This document shows positions 11,765 through 24,900 of a stretch of 64,000 bases of DNA, piece after piece (within the stretch, counting starts at the first letter, position 1; the number at the start of each line of letters is the position of its first letter). A model generated the notes under the pieces. It made no database searches. It worked only from the letters and a program-made list of their open reading frames with translations, and was not told where the DNA came from. A program made the translations under genes and the position numbers. Source of the stretch: Agelaius tricolor (Eukaryota; Chordata; Aves; Passeriformes; Icteridae); assembly GCA_023055355.1 (NCBI GenBank), contig JALJCS010000037.1, positions 2,170,001-2,234,000 on the forward strand, in the 5' to 3' direction.

Positions 11765-13030
11765 CCTGTCAGGTTTCAATTAATTCCTGATTTTGCTGGG
11801 CTCTGGTCTGCCCCATTTCTCCTGTAGAGCCCAGGGCAGGGTGTGCTGTGCCCACCTCTGCAGGGCACATGAGCAGCACAACCTTTTACACCCAAGCTGA
11901 TTTAACAGGGACAGCTCTAAGGCTTCACCCAGAGCCCTTTCCCTGGGCTGAGGCTGGACCTCCCCAGCCCAGAATCCTGGGCCTGTTGTCCATAAAATCT
12001 GTGTCATTCCAAGGCTCTTCCCTCGCACAGCAGAGCCCAGAAGCCCCTGTGAAATGGTCAGTTCAGAGTCAGTACAAATAAACTGACATTGCTCCAAAGT
12101 GAGATCATTGGCAATTTATTCCTGCCCGAGCCCTACCAGAAAGAAAACAGTGTTTCATGTTGGGGCTTTTTTCCTCCTCTCTCCCCTCTCTCATTTCTCA
12201 TCTCTCTGCTATTTCCATGTGCTTCCCACCACACTGTGATTAATCTTTTCTGAGGCCTAAGGGACTGGAGGAAAGAGGTAAGTGAGACTCTATCAAAGAC
12301 CCTACACAGAGGCAGCCAGGATCTGCCCCAGCCTTTGTGGGGCTTGCAGCATTCCAAGAAACATTTTCCACCCTCTGAAGTTATAAAGAGTCAGAACTTT
12401 TACAGCTCATTAGTAAATCATTAATGAGATATTCCCTTTACCTCTCAACAAGCTCCTTGCTGCCCTCCCCCAAAACAATCCCAAAAACCCTCCTGTGAAA
12501 AGGAGCATTTTGTTTTCAGGGCCCTGTAAATGCCCAGCTCCTCCTTTTCTTCCACTCCCCAGCACAACCTTTTCCAAGAGCAGAATTCCAACCCACCAAA
12601 GCTCCTCCAGGGAGGTGCAGAGCTGGAGCCAGCCTGCCTGGCAAAGGGATTGCCACACATGAACCTACCATGCCCAAATTCTGGCTTTCTAGGAAAAAAA
12701 AAAAAACAACCAAAACATAAAACACCAAATAATTAAGAGCTGAGACCATGGTGGAAGTCTGGAAAACACCTGACTCCAGCACAGATCCTAAATCCACACA
12801 GGGAATTTGCCAACCTGGCCATCAGTGAGGAGCAGGAGCAGCTTTTGTGGTTTTGTCAGTGAAAGCTCCTCCAATGCAGGCCTAGAAAAGCAAATTTCTC
12901 AGCACTTCTCTGGGTGGTTACCGAGTAACATCAGCAAAAGCAGTTTCTGTCAGTATAAATCATGACTATTCCATGAGGATCATAGAAGCACAGGTGTTTT
13001 AGAGGAACAGGTGTAAAACAGGTCTGGAGC
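11765..13030. other. Spacer between the arms of the inverted duplication
   Basis: This is about 1.27 kb of ordinary-looking sequence with no recognisable transposase or reverse transcriptase frame. It holds a pyrimidine-rich tract (12166-12216), a consensus-like plus-strand 5' splice site GAG|GTAAGTGAG at 12278 and a 13-A run at 12694-12706. None of these makes a convincing gene. Confidence 0.55.
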
Positions 13031-13304
13031 TCCTGCACTGAGAAATAATTCCAGTGTTTGCAAAGGAGCAAAAGGGTTTTGTAGAGCACAAGTGCTGCAG
13101 GAGATGGAGACTTGGCTGAAATAGTCAAAAATAAATGGGTTTCCAACAGATTCAGCTCCAAGAAAGTCATCCACCCTATCTGCAAAGATTTGGGGTCTCC
13201 ATTAGATCCAAACCTCACAATATTGCACTTGGCTTTTAGAAAAAAAAGAATTTTAGAGAAATAACTTGTCTTCTTGTCTTGTGGCTTCTAGTTTTCTTTA
13301 CTTT
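13031..13304 (-). repeat. Right arm of the long inverted duplication
   Basis: This is the reverse complement of 11463-11764. It starts at TCCTGCACTGAGAAATAA on the inner side and ends at GTTTTCTTTACTTT on the outer side. Confidence 0.9.
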
Positions 13305-15245
13305 TTATTAAATAAAAGCATCTCCCATATGTACCTCATGGCATGTTAAGACTTATTCCTGTGCTTGCCATGGAATATCTGCAACCATTTACTGTGTTTT
13401 GGTGTGGTCATTCTTGCAAAATTATCAATAATCTCACACTACTTGACTGTGTCCCTGAAGTCTGAGCTGCTGACACCTTCTGATTGAAACCAGAATTCCC
13501 TGATAAAGAAAAAAGGCTGTCCCTGGTTTGAGAGAGGGAAGTCAGAAAGTATTAGGTTGCTGAAAGATTAGAAGGAAAAGCAAAGAACTCCAAGTATGTT
13601 CTATATTTCAATATCACAGGGAATATGGTACTTGGCTGTAAAGTTTTAACATATCACTGATAATAACAGGACACGTAAGAGCTAAGCCCAAGTCAGAAAG
13701 CATCAGGGCCTAGAAGATGATTAGAAATTCAAAGTTCAACTCAGTGTTGTGTTTTAAATGTAAATCCAAACCAACTCTATTCTCTGTAGATTTTCCTGAA
13801 CAATTTTAACAGAGATATCGTCAAGACCGGAATATTTCACTCAGGACAGGGTCTCCCATGCCATGACCCCTCTCCAGCTCTTCCAGAGCTTCCCCTGTGC
13901 CTGTGAGCTGGGGAAAAGGAGCTCAGGTGTCATCCAGGACAGAGTTAATTCTTGTGTGGGGCAGGAAGCACAGCTTTGGCTGCTCAGGGTGCACAGACCA
14001 ACGTTGTCACAGCAGTGCAGTGACCAAATACCCCATGAACGTTCACTAAATCCCCTTTTTACACCTGAGGGAGGAAAGAAGCCAGTGTGAAGATGAAGGG
14101 TTGCCCTGCAGTGTGTCAGGAAGGAGGGTCTGGTGCTGAACTGGGGCCACAGCTCAGTGCCACCACACCACCTTTCTCCAGCTGCTCCTTCTGCAGTCCA
14201 ACCCGGGCCCCAGGGCAGGAATTCTGCCCTTTTTTCTAACATCAGGTCATCATCTTTACAGGAGCCAAAAGCTGGAGTCCAACCCCAGCAAGGCAAGGTC
14301 TTGTGAATCCTGGTAAAGTGTCCAGCACCCATTCTACTCAACATTTAATTAGAGACTAAATCCTACAGAGTCCCACCTTAATAAATGAACACAGCAGCTG
14401 CAAGTCAGCAGAGGTAGAAAAAAGGGTTTGTGATGCTTCACTTTGAGGACATTAAGACAGCAGCTGGCAGCCTTTTCTTTTTAAGATACTACTGAGATGC
14501 CCCAGTTATTCAATGGAAAACACACAGAAAAGCAAAATATTTCTTTACTTGCCAAAGTGCAAAGAGGGAAACCAGACAAGATTGAAATCAGCAATTTTAC
14601 CCTGACAGTATTATCAAATCTTTCCTAATGGAACCACATGCAAGATAAAAGTGATCTATTGTCAGGACAAGTGTTCTGGTAGGTTTCAAATCAAGCTAAT
14701 GCCAAAACCAAAGCACAACTGGTGGAGCCCTTGTTTATGTGTGGCAAGAATTAAATCCAGAACCACTCTCTGTTGGAAGCTTCATGCTTACTCTTGCCAT
14801 CAATGCTTTTTGGGGCTTTCCTTGCTTTAATCTTTTTGGTTTTCAATAGGAACTGGGTTCTCTGGTGAAGGTGGACTTAAACACTGCTGTGCCACAAGAG
14901 CTAACACGAGGGTGGACTCAGCCCCCACAGTCCTGGTGGAGACCAAAATGAGCTTTTTATGTAAGTAGCAAGGTCCAATGTTGGGGAAGATGAAACAGGA
15001 AAGCCTTATCAATATGATTGCCTGGCAAAAGATTTTGAGAATATAGAAACTATAAGTGAGATTGAAATGAAAGCAAGCTTTGAGATCCCTCAGTTACTGA
15101 ACAACTGGAAAACAATGGTGTGGCCAGCTGAAGGTGATCCCCTTTTGATGGAACAACACCCTCTGCTTGCAGACAGGCCCAAGGGGCAGAGCAGACCCTG
15201 CCAGCTTGGCAGAAGGGCCCAAAGAGGAGTTTGTAGGGTTTAAAA
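13305..15245. other. Single-copy non-coding sequence
   Basis: No repeat family is recognised. A 167-codon minus-strand open frame at 13841-14344 shows no motif or family resemblance and is judged to be chance. Confidence 0.5.
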
Positions 15246-15545
15246 TGTAACACAGGATGGTAATGGAATGATTCCTATAGGCTGTATGGAAATGCTGTAG
15301 GATTTGTATCTTGTACTGGATTGGTCAGTGAGAATCAGAATATTCAACACAGAAGAAGATTTATGGTATTGTAACGGGAACCTCGCTCTCTTACCCTTTT
15401 ACTCTCTCACCCTCTCATCCTCTCTCCCCCTCTCTTCTCTCAGGCCTGCTCCAGCTGTGCCTGGCAGCTCCCAGCAGGGCCCTGCCCCCAGGCCCTTTGC
15501 AATGAACCCCAAGTTCCAGCCCTGGCTGCAGAGATCTCTCATCTC
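15246..15545 (+). mobile_element. Probable solo LTR of an avian endogenous retrovirus
   Basis: It starts TGTAACACAGG. It carries an ATTGG (inverted CCAAT) box at 15320-15324 and TATTGTAACGGGAACCTCG. A very long CT-rich stretch follows (15387-15441) and ends CTCTTCTCTCAGGCCTGCTC, then TTTGCAATGAACC at about 15498, which looks like a mutated AATAAA signal. From memory this order matches a bird retroviral LTR (U3 box, pyrimidine-rich R/U5, poly-A signal). The 3' boundary and target duplication are not clear. A non-viral pyrimidine-rich region is the alternative. Confidence 0.5.
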
Positions 15546-15729
15546 CATCCATCCCAACCATCCTACCCCCTGCCACTCCTGCAGTCCAAGCCCATCATCC
15601 CTGGTCATGGGCCCAAGGAACCAGCACACAGCCCCACAGGCCCCTGTGTCCCTCCATCATCCTTTGGGGCACGGTGTTGTCACCTCATCCATTCTCTGTG
15701 TCCCCTGTCCTTACAGGGGTAGCACCTCC

Positions 15730-15823
15730 ATGTAGGGATGTGGTTTGGTGGTGGATTGGCAGCATCAGTTTGGGTTGGATTGATCATCTTGGAGACCTTT
15801 TCCAACCGAAATCATTCTGTGAC
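15730..15823 (+). mobile_element. CR1 LINE 3' tail fragment
   Basis: Its CR1 3'-end blocks are, in order, GGGATGTGGTTTGGTGGTGG, GTTGGATTGATCATCTTGGA and CTTTTCCAACCGAAATCATT, ending in the ATTCTGTGAC tail. Only about 94 bp remain. Confidence 0.8.
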
Positions 15824-15895
15824 AGAGAGGAGGGGACAGCAAGGGGGACAGGCTGCAGGGAGGATGAAGCTCTGAGCATCCTGGTCCATAGAAAA

Positions 15896-15952
15896 TGTCC
15901 ATGGGAGGGGAGTTGGAATGAGAAGGTTTTTAAGGTCTCCCAACCCAACCCA
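15896..15952 (+). mobile_element. Second CR1 LINE 3' tail fragment
   Basis: The sequence has GTCCATGGGAGGGGAGTTGG followed by TTTTTAAGGTCTCCCAACCC, which is the last part of a CR1 3' end. It lies about 70 bp after the tail at 15823 in the same orientation. The two may be separate insertions. Confidence 0.55.
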
Positions 15953-18900
15953 TCCAGTGATAGCAAAAACAAAGAGGTACAGGAGGAATAAATAGTTTTG
16001 AATTAGGCCATGTTTATGCAAACCAAATGAAGCAAGAACAGCTACAACTATTTAACAGCCAAGCAAAACCTGCCCATTAAGAGATATTTGCATTTTAAAA
16101 GGGCCCAAAGGGACCTATTTTTCTATTTTATTTCCTCAAACATCTTTTTTGAGGGAAAGGGTAATTTAGCTCAAATTTTCCTTAGGTTTTTCTTTACTGA
16201 ACACAGTCTGGTTTTTATTGGGAAGAGAATCATCTTTTCAGGAAAGTTATTAAAAAAAGCAAGCCATATATGCTCTATTAAAATTTTAAATAATATATGA
16301 ATTCATTTGCAAAATGTGAAGCACCAATAACCTCGGCATATTTTAGCCAGATGCACTTTAAGAACAATTCTTTTTCTCCACAAAAAGCATTTTCTATGAA
16401 CAACTTAAATCAGCTCTATTAGCAGTTCTAGAAACAGGAATGTGGCTAGGAAGACAATTCCAGGCAGAAAAGAGCAGACAGTTGTTGGGGAAAATTAAGG
16501 GAATGTAAATCATTTTCCAATAAATATTCCATACAGAATATTCTGTTCTGTGATATACAATACTGTCTTTTTCCAGAGATATTGCATTCCCTCCCAGTGG
16601 ATGCTGAAAGGGATTGCAGTATTAAGTTTCAATTGATTGTTAACAAAACCCCAAGCCTGTTCCTACTTTTGATTCAATCCACTTAGAATGGCAGGCTGAG
16701 CTCTCCTAATCTCATTTTAATTTTCCATGGGGGACTAAGTGTCCAAAATCCTTGTGAGGGGGTTGGAAATTTTCAGCTGTAGGATGCAACAGCCTGATTC
16801 AAAGTCAATGGAGAAAGGCATTTGTTTGGATTAGGTCTCTGATGGCCTTGGAAAATGCCCTGGATTACCATTTTCTCCTAAAGCAGGATATCATTCTGCC
16901 CATATCAAGCCTCCAAATACAGTTAATGCTCAGCCTTTGGAAGGAAAAGGATGCCAGTGGAATAGCCCCATATCCAGTTCCCTGGACTGGTTTTCCTCAG
17001 TTTGCCATTCCTGATGCCAGCTTGGATTCCCCAGTGCCACATCACCTTTCCAGACTTTGAATATCTAATAAAGTGCCTGAACCCCATGCTTCCTGTGCAT
17101 GCAAGGGCTGCAGGGAAAACACAACAATCACTCCCCAAAGCTGTATTCTTGGTCTGCCCTGCTCTATCTGTATCATCCCATTCTTCTTCCCCTTTTTTTA
17201 TCCCCCACCCACCCCATAACCTGGAAAGGTTACAGGGAGTTTCCTGTCTGGGCAGATTCTCTCTCCTTTCACTGGATTTCACCTTCAAGAAAAAACAAAA
17301 ACAGCCACAAAAGCAGAGCAAATAAGAAAACAAGCCAGCCCAAGCACTTTGGCTTCTCAAGTCCATCCACTCACCCTGTGAATCTCATCCTGGCTATTGC
17401 ACACAATCTCTGTGGGCCCATCCATCTCCAAAGTGCCAGGCTGGTGTTCAAGGAGGGGCAGACATTTGGGGAAAGCCTTGTTTCAATAGCCCACATCCAT
17501 GATGAGTTATCAAGCCCTTAACCTGCCATTTCACTGTCCTGCTCTACCTCCTCTCCCTCCCTCCCATTCCCTTCATTTTCACCATTGGTGCCATAAATCC
17601 AGGAAACTCCTGCTGTGTGTTCATATGAAGAGGTTTCACAGTAATGGTTCAGACCATCATATCAAACTAAGGATAAATATATTTTACAGGTCAGTGCTTG
17701 ACCTTGTACCCAACAAGACACACAACAACCCCAGAAGTCAGTCAACAACTCCAGAACCAATACCAGCAACCCAGTCCCCAAATCCACACCCAAAACCCTG
17801 CTCTCAGTCCCTCTCCTCAGCAGCTTTATTCTTCAAACTTAACGAGACAGATGCAAACAGCAGGCACTTATTCTCTAATTAACCAATTTGGCTGCCACTT
17901 TATGATCATTAACCCAATGTTGCTGGGTCAAGATTGCACAGAAAGTATTCCTTCCTTCTCTCCCTTGCATTCCTCATCTGTGCCAGGCTTGGAAATCAGC
18001 CTCTTCCCTCCATTCCCCAATCTGAGTACAAACCATCTTTGCTCACTCACTGCAGCACCTTACAAGATGCATTTCTAAGATCTAAAAATAAGCTTGTTAG
18101 ATTATTTGACAGTCAAAAATTAAATAAAATTGGAAGTAGTAATTATTTTCTTGATTATTTAATGTGGGCCAGACTTTTATCAAAATATTTTGACATGAGA
18201 AGATTTGTGAAAATAAATAGGCAATCAGCAAGTCATTGCTAACGGAAAAGGCTTTTTTTTTCCCAGGGAAAGAAGTATATATTACCTGTCAGAGCCATGG
18301 GAGACTCTCATGCTTTAAGAGATGTGTTAACAGCACTTTATCTAGAAGACAGCCTAACAGACAGCTCAGCATCACCAGGTGACAGATTCATGCAGTGCCA
18401 CACTGAACATGGCAGGAACACTGCACTGCTCACATATCAGGGAATTGTAAGAGTTTAGGAGCTCCTGAGGGGCAGAGGCTGGAATATGGGTCTGTGCTCA
18501 GACTGATGAGAACCCAAATCATCAGTGTAAGAACACTGGGGAAAAAATAAAAATAAAATCACCATCAGCCATCCTCCTCCTTTCTTATCCTAAAAACTCT
18601 CCACAGAGGAGCCACAGAAGTGTTGGTGTCAAATATGAAGGAGGGAGCTTTGCCAGCCTTGTGCCACCCAACAGGTCAGTCCTTTGCCTAAACTTGTGGA
18701 GTTCCATCTCCTGGCCCTCTCCAAGATGGGACACCTCCTGCTCCAGCCAGACCTCTGTCCTAGCTGGTGTGCTCATCTCTGCTTGCCATTTGTACTCCCA
18801 GTGAGTGAGTGCCAGTGTTAGTGAAGCATTTCTTGTTTCCTATCCAGGCAAACCTGACTGTGGAGATGATCTTCAGGAGAGTCCTGGGATCTGCAGCAGC

Positions 18901-21900
18901 TCTGCTGTTCAGTGTTAACCAGGAATAAACAGCGCCAGGTTTTTATAGCACAAACAGCTGCTAGAATTATTCACTTCTCCTTTCTTAAAAAGAAGAGTAA
19001 TAACATATGAAATGGATTTTATCTGATTTAGGGATAGAATTAATATCATTTTCCTATGCTTGTCTCTTTTTTGGAACTGCTTTACATAACATTTCCTAGA
19101 AACACTCTCCATATGCACACCCAGCTCTCCACACCAGTAAGACATTTCAGCTGGCCTGACTGGGATGCAGGGGGAGGAGGGACCCATCCCCACACATTTG
19201 CCAGCACCAACACACACCAAGATGGGCTGTGGCTGGGCCAGGTGAATCCCTCCAAAGCAGCTGCCGTCAGATTTCCACAGAGTGGGTCTGCAGAGATCAC
19301 CTTCAGCACACAAAACACACACACCTCAGTTTGGAAAGGCCTCACTGAGCATCTGGTGTGGTGTGTCAGATTCCATTTGAGATACTGGGCTCCAGAGAGC
19401 AGTGGGAGAAAACAACACACTCCAGAGTCCGTGTGTAACATGAGGAGTTAATCCCACACAGGCATTCATCTTTTCAAAGCACATATTCCTGACAGTTTTG
19501 GAAAGCATGCTTACAATTTCCATAATGTTTGAAAACACACAGACACTTTCTCTCAGTGTCACAACGTCTTGAACTTCTGAGACCCTTTTCGTGACACCAT
19601 AAACTTCTCCTTGGAAGCACAGTATGATGTCAGAGGATGTAACAGTACAAGAGGTGAAGAGGAAAGCTGTGGGAGCATTCAAATAACTTTTTCTGGCCTA
19701 AAAAAGAAATAAAATAAAAACTGGAGTTTGATCCAAGAACATTTTGTTCATTTGCTATACAGGGGTGCCTTTTGTATGAGCACAGACTGTTTTGTGGTCT
19801 CTGGTCCTCTGTAGTCACCATGAAACAGAAAATATACAATGAAGCTAGTGATGTGTTATCATCTGAGATTTCTATGAATGCTATTTCTGTCTTATGTTCA
19901 CAGAGAACTGCTGGTCAAATGTTCATCCACTACAACTTGATAAAAACAGGGGTTTAAAGAATTATCACAGATATTTATAGCTTATTTTCTTTTCTCTCTT
20001 TTATCTCATCTGCACTGTTGGCACAATAATGCTCATTAGTGTTCAGGTTTAAGTGAATCATCCAAAATAGCTTTTTAATTTATTTTTTTTTAAGCTGCTT
20101 GTTTCTCACACATACATCAGGGTTAAAAATATCCATATTTTTAATAAATACATACCCTTTGATATCATCCAGGTGAGCCAAACAAGTTTTACACAAGCAC
20201 AGCTGAGCTGCTGTATCTGTCACCTTCAGGTTTGACTTGTGCCATGGTTCCAACAGAGATTTAATGAACAAGTCAAATTTGATGCAAATTTTCAGAAGTT
20301 TCACAGCTCTAATCAGCAAAATAGAAGTGTGCTAGATAATTACTGGAGTGTTATGCTGATATTTCTCTCTGTAATCCCCCAGATGAAAGAACCAGATTTC
20401 ACAAGAACAGTCTTTATTTTTAATACCACATGCAAAAATAGACATTCTAGCTCCTGATGTTAATGAACACTGGACTGTTCACACCTCCAGCCCTGCTCAC
20501 CCCTGTGAAATGCTTCTCTCACATGACCACAGTGGCTGTCACCAGGATCAGGCTCAGGGCTAACAATATTCACATCTTCCTCTGCCCTCCTTCAGATCTC
20601 CACTTTCCCCTTCCCATTTATCTATTCCACACCCATCAGCCTCCATCCTCTGATTCATCCCAGCCTTTTCTGCTGGAAATCATCAGTTTAGAGATGAACA
20701 GCTCACAAATTGCACCTTCCTGCACCTCAGAAAAGGCCTGCTACCCACTCAGAGAGGGCACTGCGAGAGAAAATCATACCCATCACTGGGAGTAGCCTCC
20801 ATTAAATTAAATTGGAAGTAGAAATTGTGTCGGGATTGGCTTCAGACCTGCTCTGGTGAGGCTGAAGCTGTGAATGTTTGTACATCTGCAGGATAGGGCC
20901 TGTCACCAGTTGTCAGGGCCTTCTACTTGTTTCAATTACTGCAAGCCCCAAAGTTACCAATATAACTTTAAATGTGGGGCAAAACCACTTCTCTCTGTCC
21001 ATGTGACAAATAGAATAGCTGCCTAAAGACTGCTGAAAAATATCCTCCAAATGACTGCCACTTCAGTGTATTTATTGGCCTCCAGACCCAAGGTACTGGT
21101 AACAGCATTGAACAACCTAAAAAAGAGCTGATGTTATTTTTTTTTACTCAGTTTAACCTTGAGGTTTTTCACAGACTCACCAAAAACAAAGACCAGAGGC
21201 AGCAAAAAGATTTTGGACACTTTAGCATGAGGTCTTCAAAAAAGACTGAGCATGACAGCTCCACCAACCACCTTCCATTGTGTCACTACATTGATATTCA
21301 CACCTACACCACCACACAAACACTGCTGATTAAAAAATTAAGTATAACTGAAACAAAAACAAACATCTCCAGGGGAATGTGTGGACTTCAGCATTAAAAA
21401 AATGCCTCCATATGCCCAAGGAAGAAAATGAGAGAACAGATGGCTTTCTTGCTTTGTCTTCATGCTGCTTTCATACTTCTACAACTTCATGCTCTGGGTT
21501 AATATTTTAATCCAAACTCAGTGATTAACAATGGAGACAGACGGGGGATTGTGTTTCACTCTATAATTAGGCAGACACAATGAGGTGACTTCTCAGCAAG
21601 GTACAGAGGGATATAAAGTGCCTGTAAGCTCCATTAGTGATATTCCCAATGCACAAGGGAATAACTTTTATTCCACTACAGGCAATAGAGATGAGATTTT
21701 AAAAACCCTCAGACAGACAGAACCCAGGGTTTGCAGGGTTATTAGTGAAACAAAATACACAAGGCCTCCTTTCTAGGCTAGGCTTAACTCTTCCCTAACT
21801 TCAAGCAGGAGCTGGGCCCGTGGAACAGAACATGTCAGGAGAGCCAGTGACTGACTCCTAGGGAATCCCACATGGAAAACCAGTGAAACAGCTCTGGGAA

Positions 21901-24900
21901 GGGCACAAGGATCTGCAAACAGGGCACACCCCAGGGGCTGACCTGCTGAGATTGCTGGGCTGTGCACAGCTGGTCTGGCCACCAGCACCATGAGAACATT
22001 TTGCTTCTATGGGTTTGCTCATGACTGAGGTGCTAACACATGAGTGGGTCAAGAAAGACCAACTTGTGGCAAAACACTTGAGACTAAGTACATAAAAGGA
22101 GGGGAAAAAAAAAAAAAACAAGCCAGCCAACATTTTGCCACAGTAATGAAGCTATTTGTGGTATCAGACCTGAAGGTAAAGCCCACACACTTGCATGACC
22201 TGGTTCAAGAGACTTGGAACACTCAAAGGCTGCACAAGAGTGACCACCCTCATCACCTGAACTCAGTTTAAAAACTGATGTGAAACCAGGACATGGAAAA
22301 ACCACCTGTGAAAGGGTCTACAAGACTCTGGTCCCATCAGAATGCCCACAGTGATGCTGGGGCAGTCTTGGGAAGCCAGGCCTGCATCTCATCTGCTTCC
22401 CAGGACAGCTTTGCTCTTTAACAGCTCCTGCTTATGAATGACAGGGAAATGATGGGGAGTTTATTATTGCTAAGACAAAAAAAAACATAACAAAGGAGGT
22501 GCCAAAACTAACACGAGATGTGTTGTGTGCAATGGAAGTAGCAGGAGCCACTGCCTGGACAGGGTGGATTTGAGGAGCAGGACCAGATCTGATGATTCAA
22601 CTCTTCCAAAAAAACTCTCTCTGCTCTATTTACAACAGGACAGAGACCTCTGACGTCCTGTCCTCTCCCCTCCTGGAGGCCCAGGGATTGCCATGGTGGC
22701 TGACTGGTGGCCAGCACGTTTAATGACCTGCTGGCAGCAGGAGCTGCTGCTCAGGGCTACAGAGGCCAAGCACAGCAGCTCCATGCAGGAGGAAAGGTTT
22801 CCCTGTGTCCTCTCTTGCCATTTGGGATTGGTTCACAGCTTCAGGAGCAGCAGGATTAGAGCCTGCCCCAGGAAGGGTCTGAAGACAAACACAACATTAA
22901 ACATGGGCTTCATGGGCACGTGCTCACATCTGAGAGACTGCAGGGAGCAGAGCATTTCCCTGTCCTGAACCACAGCTCTGGGGCTCAGGGCACGAGGGCT
23001 GGGGCTTTCCCTGCCAGAAACACAACTCCTGTGTGAGGAACAGCCATTCCTGGCCCATATTGACAGCACAGAGGCAAAGGCAGCTCTTGGTGTGACTCAG
23101 ACACACAGATCTGCCCTGCAGAGATCCACAGACTGCCTGGGAGCTGCCAGTGCAGGAGCTGGGCATCCCTGCACACTCAATCCTTGCAGGAGGAGCTAAA
23201 CCAAAAAAGATAGTTCAACTGGAGTGGCCTGGGGGTAGAATTTCAGGTGGTTATCACTGGCTTTAGACAGATTTCAAGGGCTCAGTCTATGCCCTCAGCT
23301 GAGGCACATTTTCCATAGGCTTCAATTCACCAGAAATCTGATCTGGAAACCTGGAGCTGTGTGTCCACACCAACACCAAAGTGATAAACAGCACTGGCTC
23401 AGGCAGACACAAGAGGCACCCAACTCTTACAAAACTATTCTGGACCAAGACTCCTTTTCCAGTGGTGATGGAGAGCTCTCTAAGTCAAATAAAGCAGCAT
23501 ATGGAAAACCCCCAGCACTGCATGTTCTCATAATTTTTGGAACACTGTAAATATTTGAGTCAGTAGATCTTAATCCATAAACACAGCTGGACTCAAGAAA
23601 CAATGATGGTAACTTATTATAATTTAAACAATTGTGTAACAAAACAAACCAATGATAATCACTTTGGTTTCCTAAGGACAATAGGCACAACCTTTGCACA
23701 AAGTTAACATGATGGTACATGTAATTACATAAAAAATAAACTTACATATGCTAAGATAAATTATTCTCAGCTTTTAAAGAGCACTGTGGAGGGACAACAG
23801 TGGAAGAGCAAAGCTGTGTGGTGGAAAGCCAACATTTCATATAATGTACAGAGCTGGGATGGTAACTGCCAAAGGACATCCCCCTTCCAGGCCATATTAG
23901 TTTAATTGCTTCAGGAGCAGGAACATCATTCCCCCAAGTTCACCCTCAATGTAAGCCCTGGTGCACAAAGTTTACACACAAAGCACCAGTGGCTGATCTC
24001 TGCTGTGATTAAAGAGAGGAACATTTGTCCAAACTGCATCAGAACAGAGCTGGGCACTCATCTCACGTTTTATATAAGTTAAATGGGGCTTAAGCTCTTT
24101 CCTGAAAGTTCAAACAAGTTCACTTCCTTCTTATTTCTGCTTTGCATTTTCACAAGTGTTTGCATTCAGCAATAAAACCTAGAGACAGAAGTAAACACAA
24201 TATGGTTCAAATCCATTTCAGAATTGTTCTAGGCAGGGTGCTGTTCTCAAGTTTTACTAGACATGTAAAGTGGATTTGTCTACCACCAAAACACGTAGTC
24301 AAGACAAAAAGTACTCCAAAACAAAATAGGATTTAAAAGCACACACGTTTTATAAGCAAGATCATGATTATGGCCATAAATTCTTTATGACTTGGCTGCA
24401 TCGCCACACATACAAAAAAAATCCAGCTTTCATATTTTATACCCAATAATCAAGAGATAAGATTCCTGCCAAAACCTTTAAAATCCAGAGTTCAAGTGAA
24501 AACTTCAAGTAAGGCTGAAGTTCTTTAGTCAAGCATGATAAAAATTTCATATTCTATAACAGCAGCAGCCACACCAGAATTTGGCCCCCTCAGAAACCAG
24601 CTAAGCCTCGACACCAATAATATATAAATACTCTGAGCCACAGCTTCCAGCTCCTGAAGTCACCAGTGCCGTGTAAAATGAGAAAGCTGACATCTGAATT
24701 AATTCCTTATACCAGGAAAATCCCTACTTCTAAAATTGCCAGTTCAAAAACGACCACATGAACAGCACAGGGTATTTTCCAGCTCCCTCCCTTGCAAGGA
24801 GACAGATGAGCCATATTAACTACAGCTTACCAAAAAAAAAAAAAAAAAATCAAGTATGGAAAACGTCAGCTCCTCAGAACAAGTCTGGCAAAGTTATAAT

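Noticed and set aside
12254..12277. A 23-bp exon between TTTTCTGAG and GTAAGTGAG
   Set aside because: Too short, with a poor acceptor immediately upstream; kept only as a note on the donor site.
13841..14344. A 167-codon minus-strand open frame as a gene
   Set aside because: No motif or family resemblance, and overlapping frames on the other strand look similar.
19335..19400. Old CR1/L3 fragment
   Set aside because: Resemblance is limited to a few words (GGCCTCACTGAGCATCTGG, ACTGGGCTCC) and could be chance.
24204..24214. GGTTCAAATCC, an exact tRNA B-box match
   Set aside because: No A box at the right distance upstream and no cloverleaf could be drawn.
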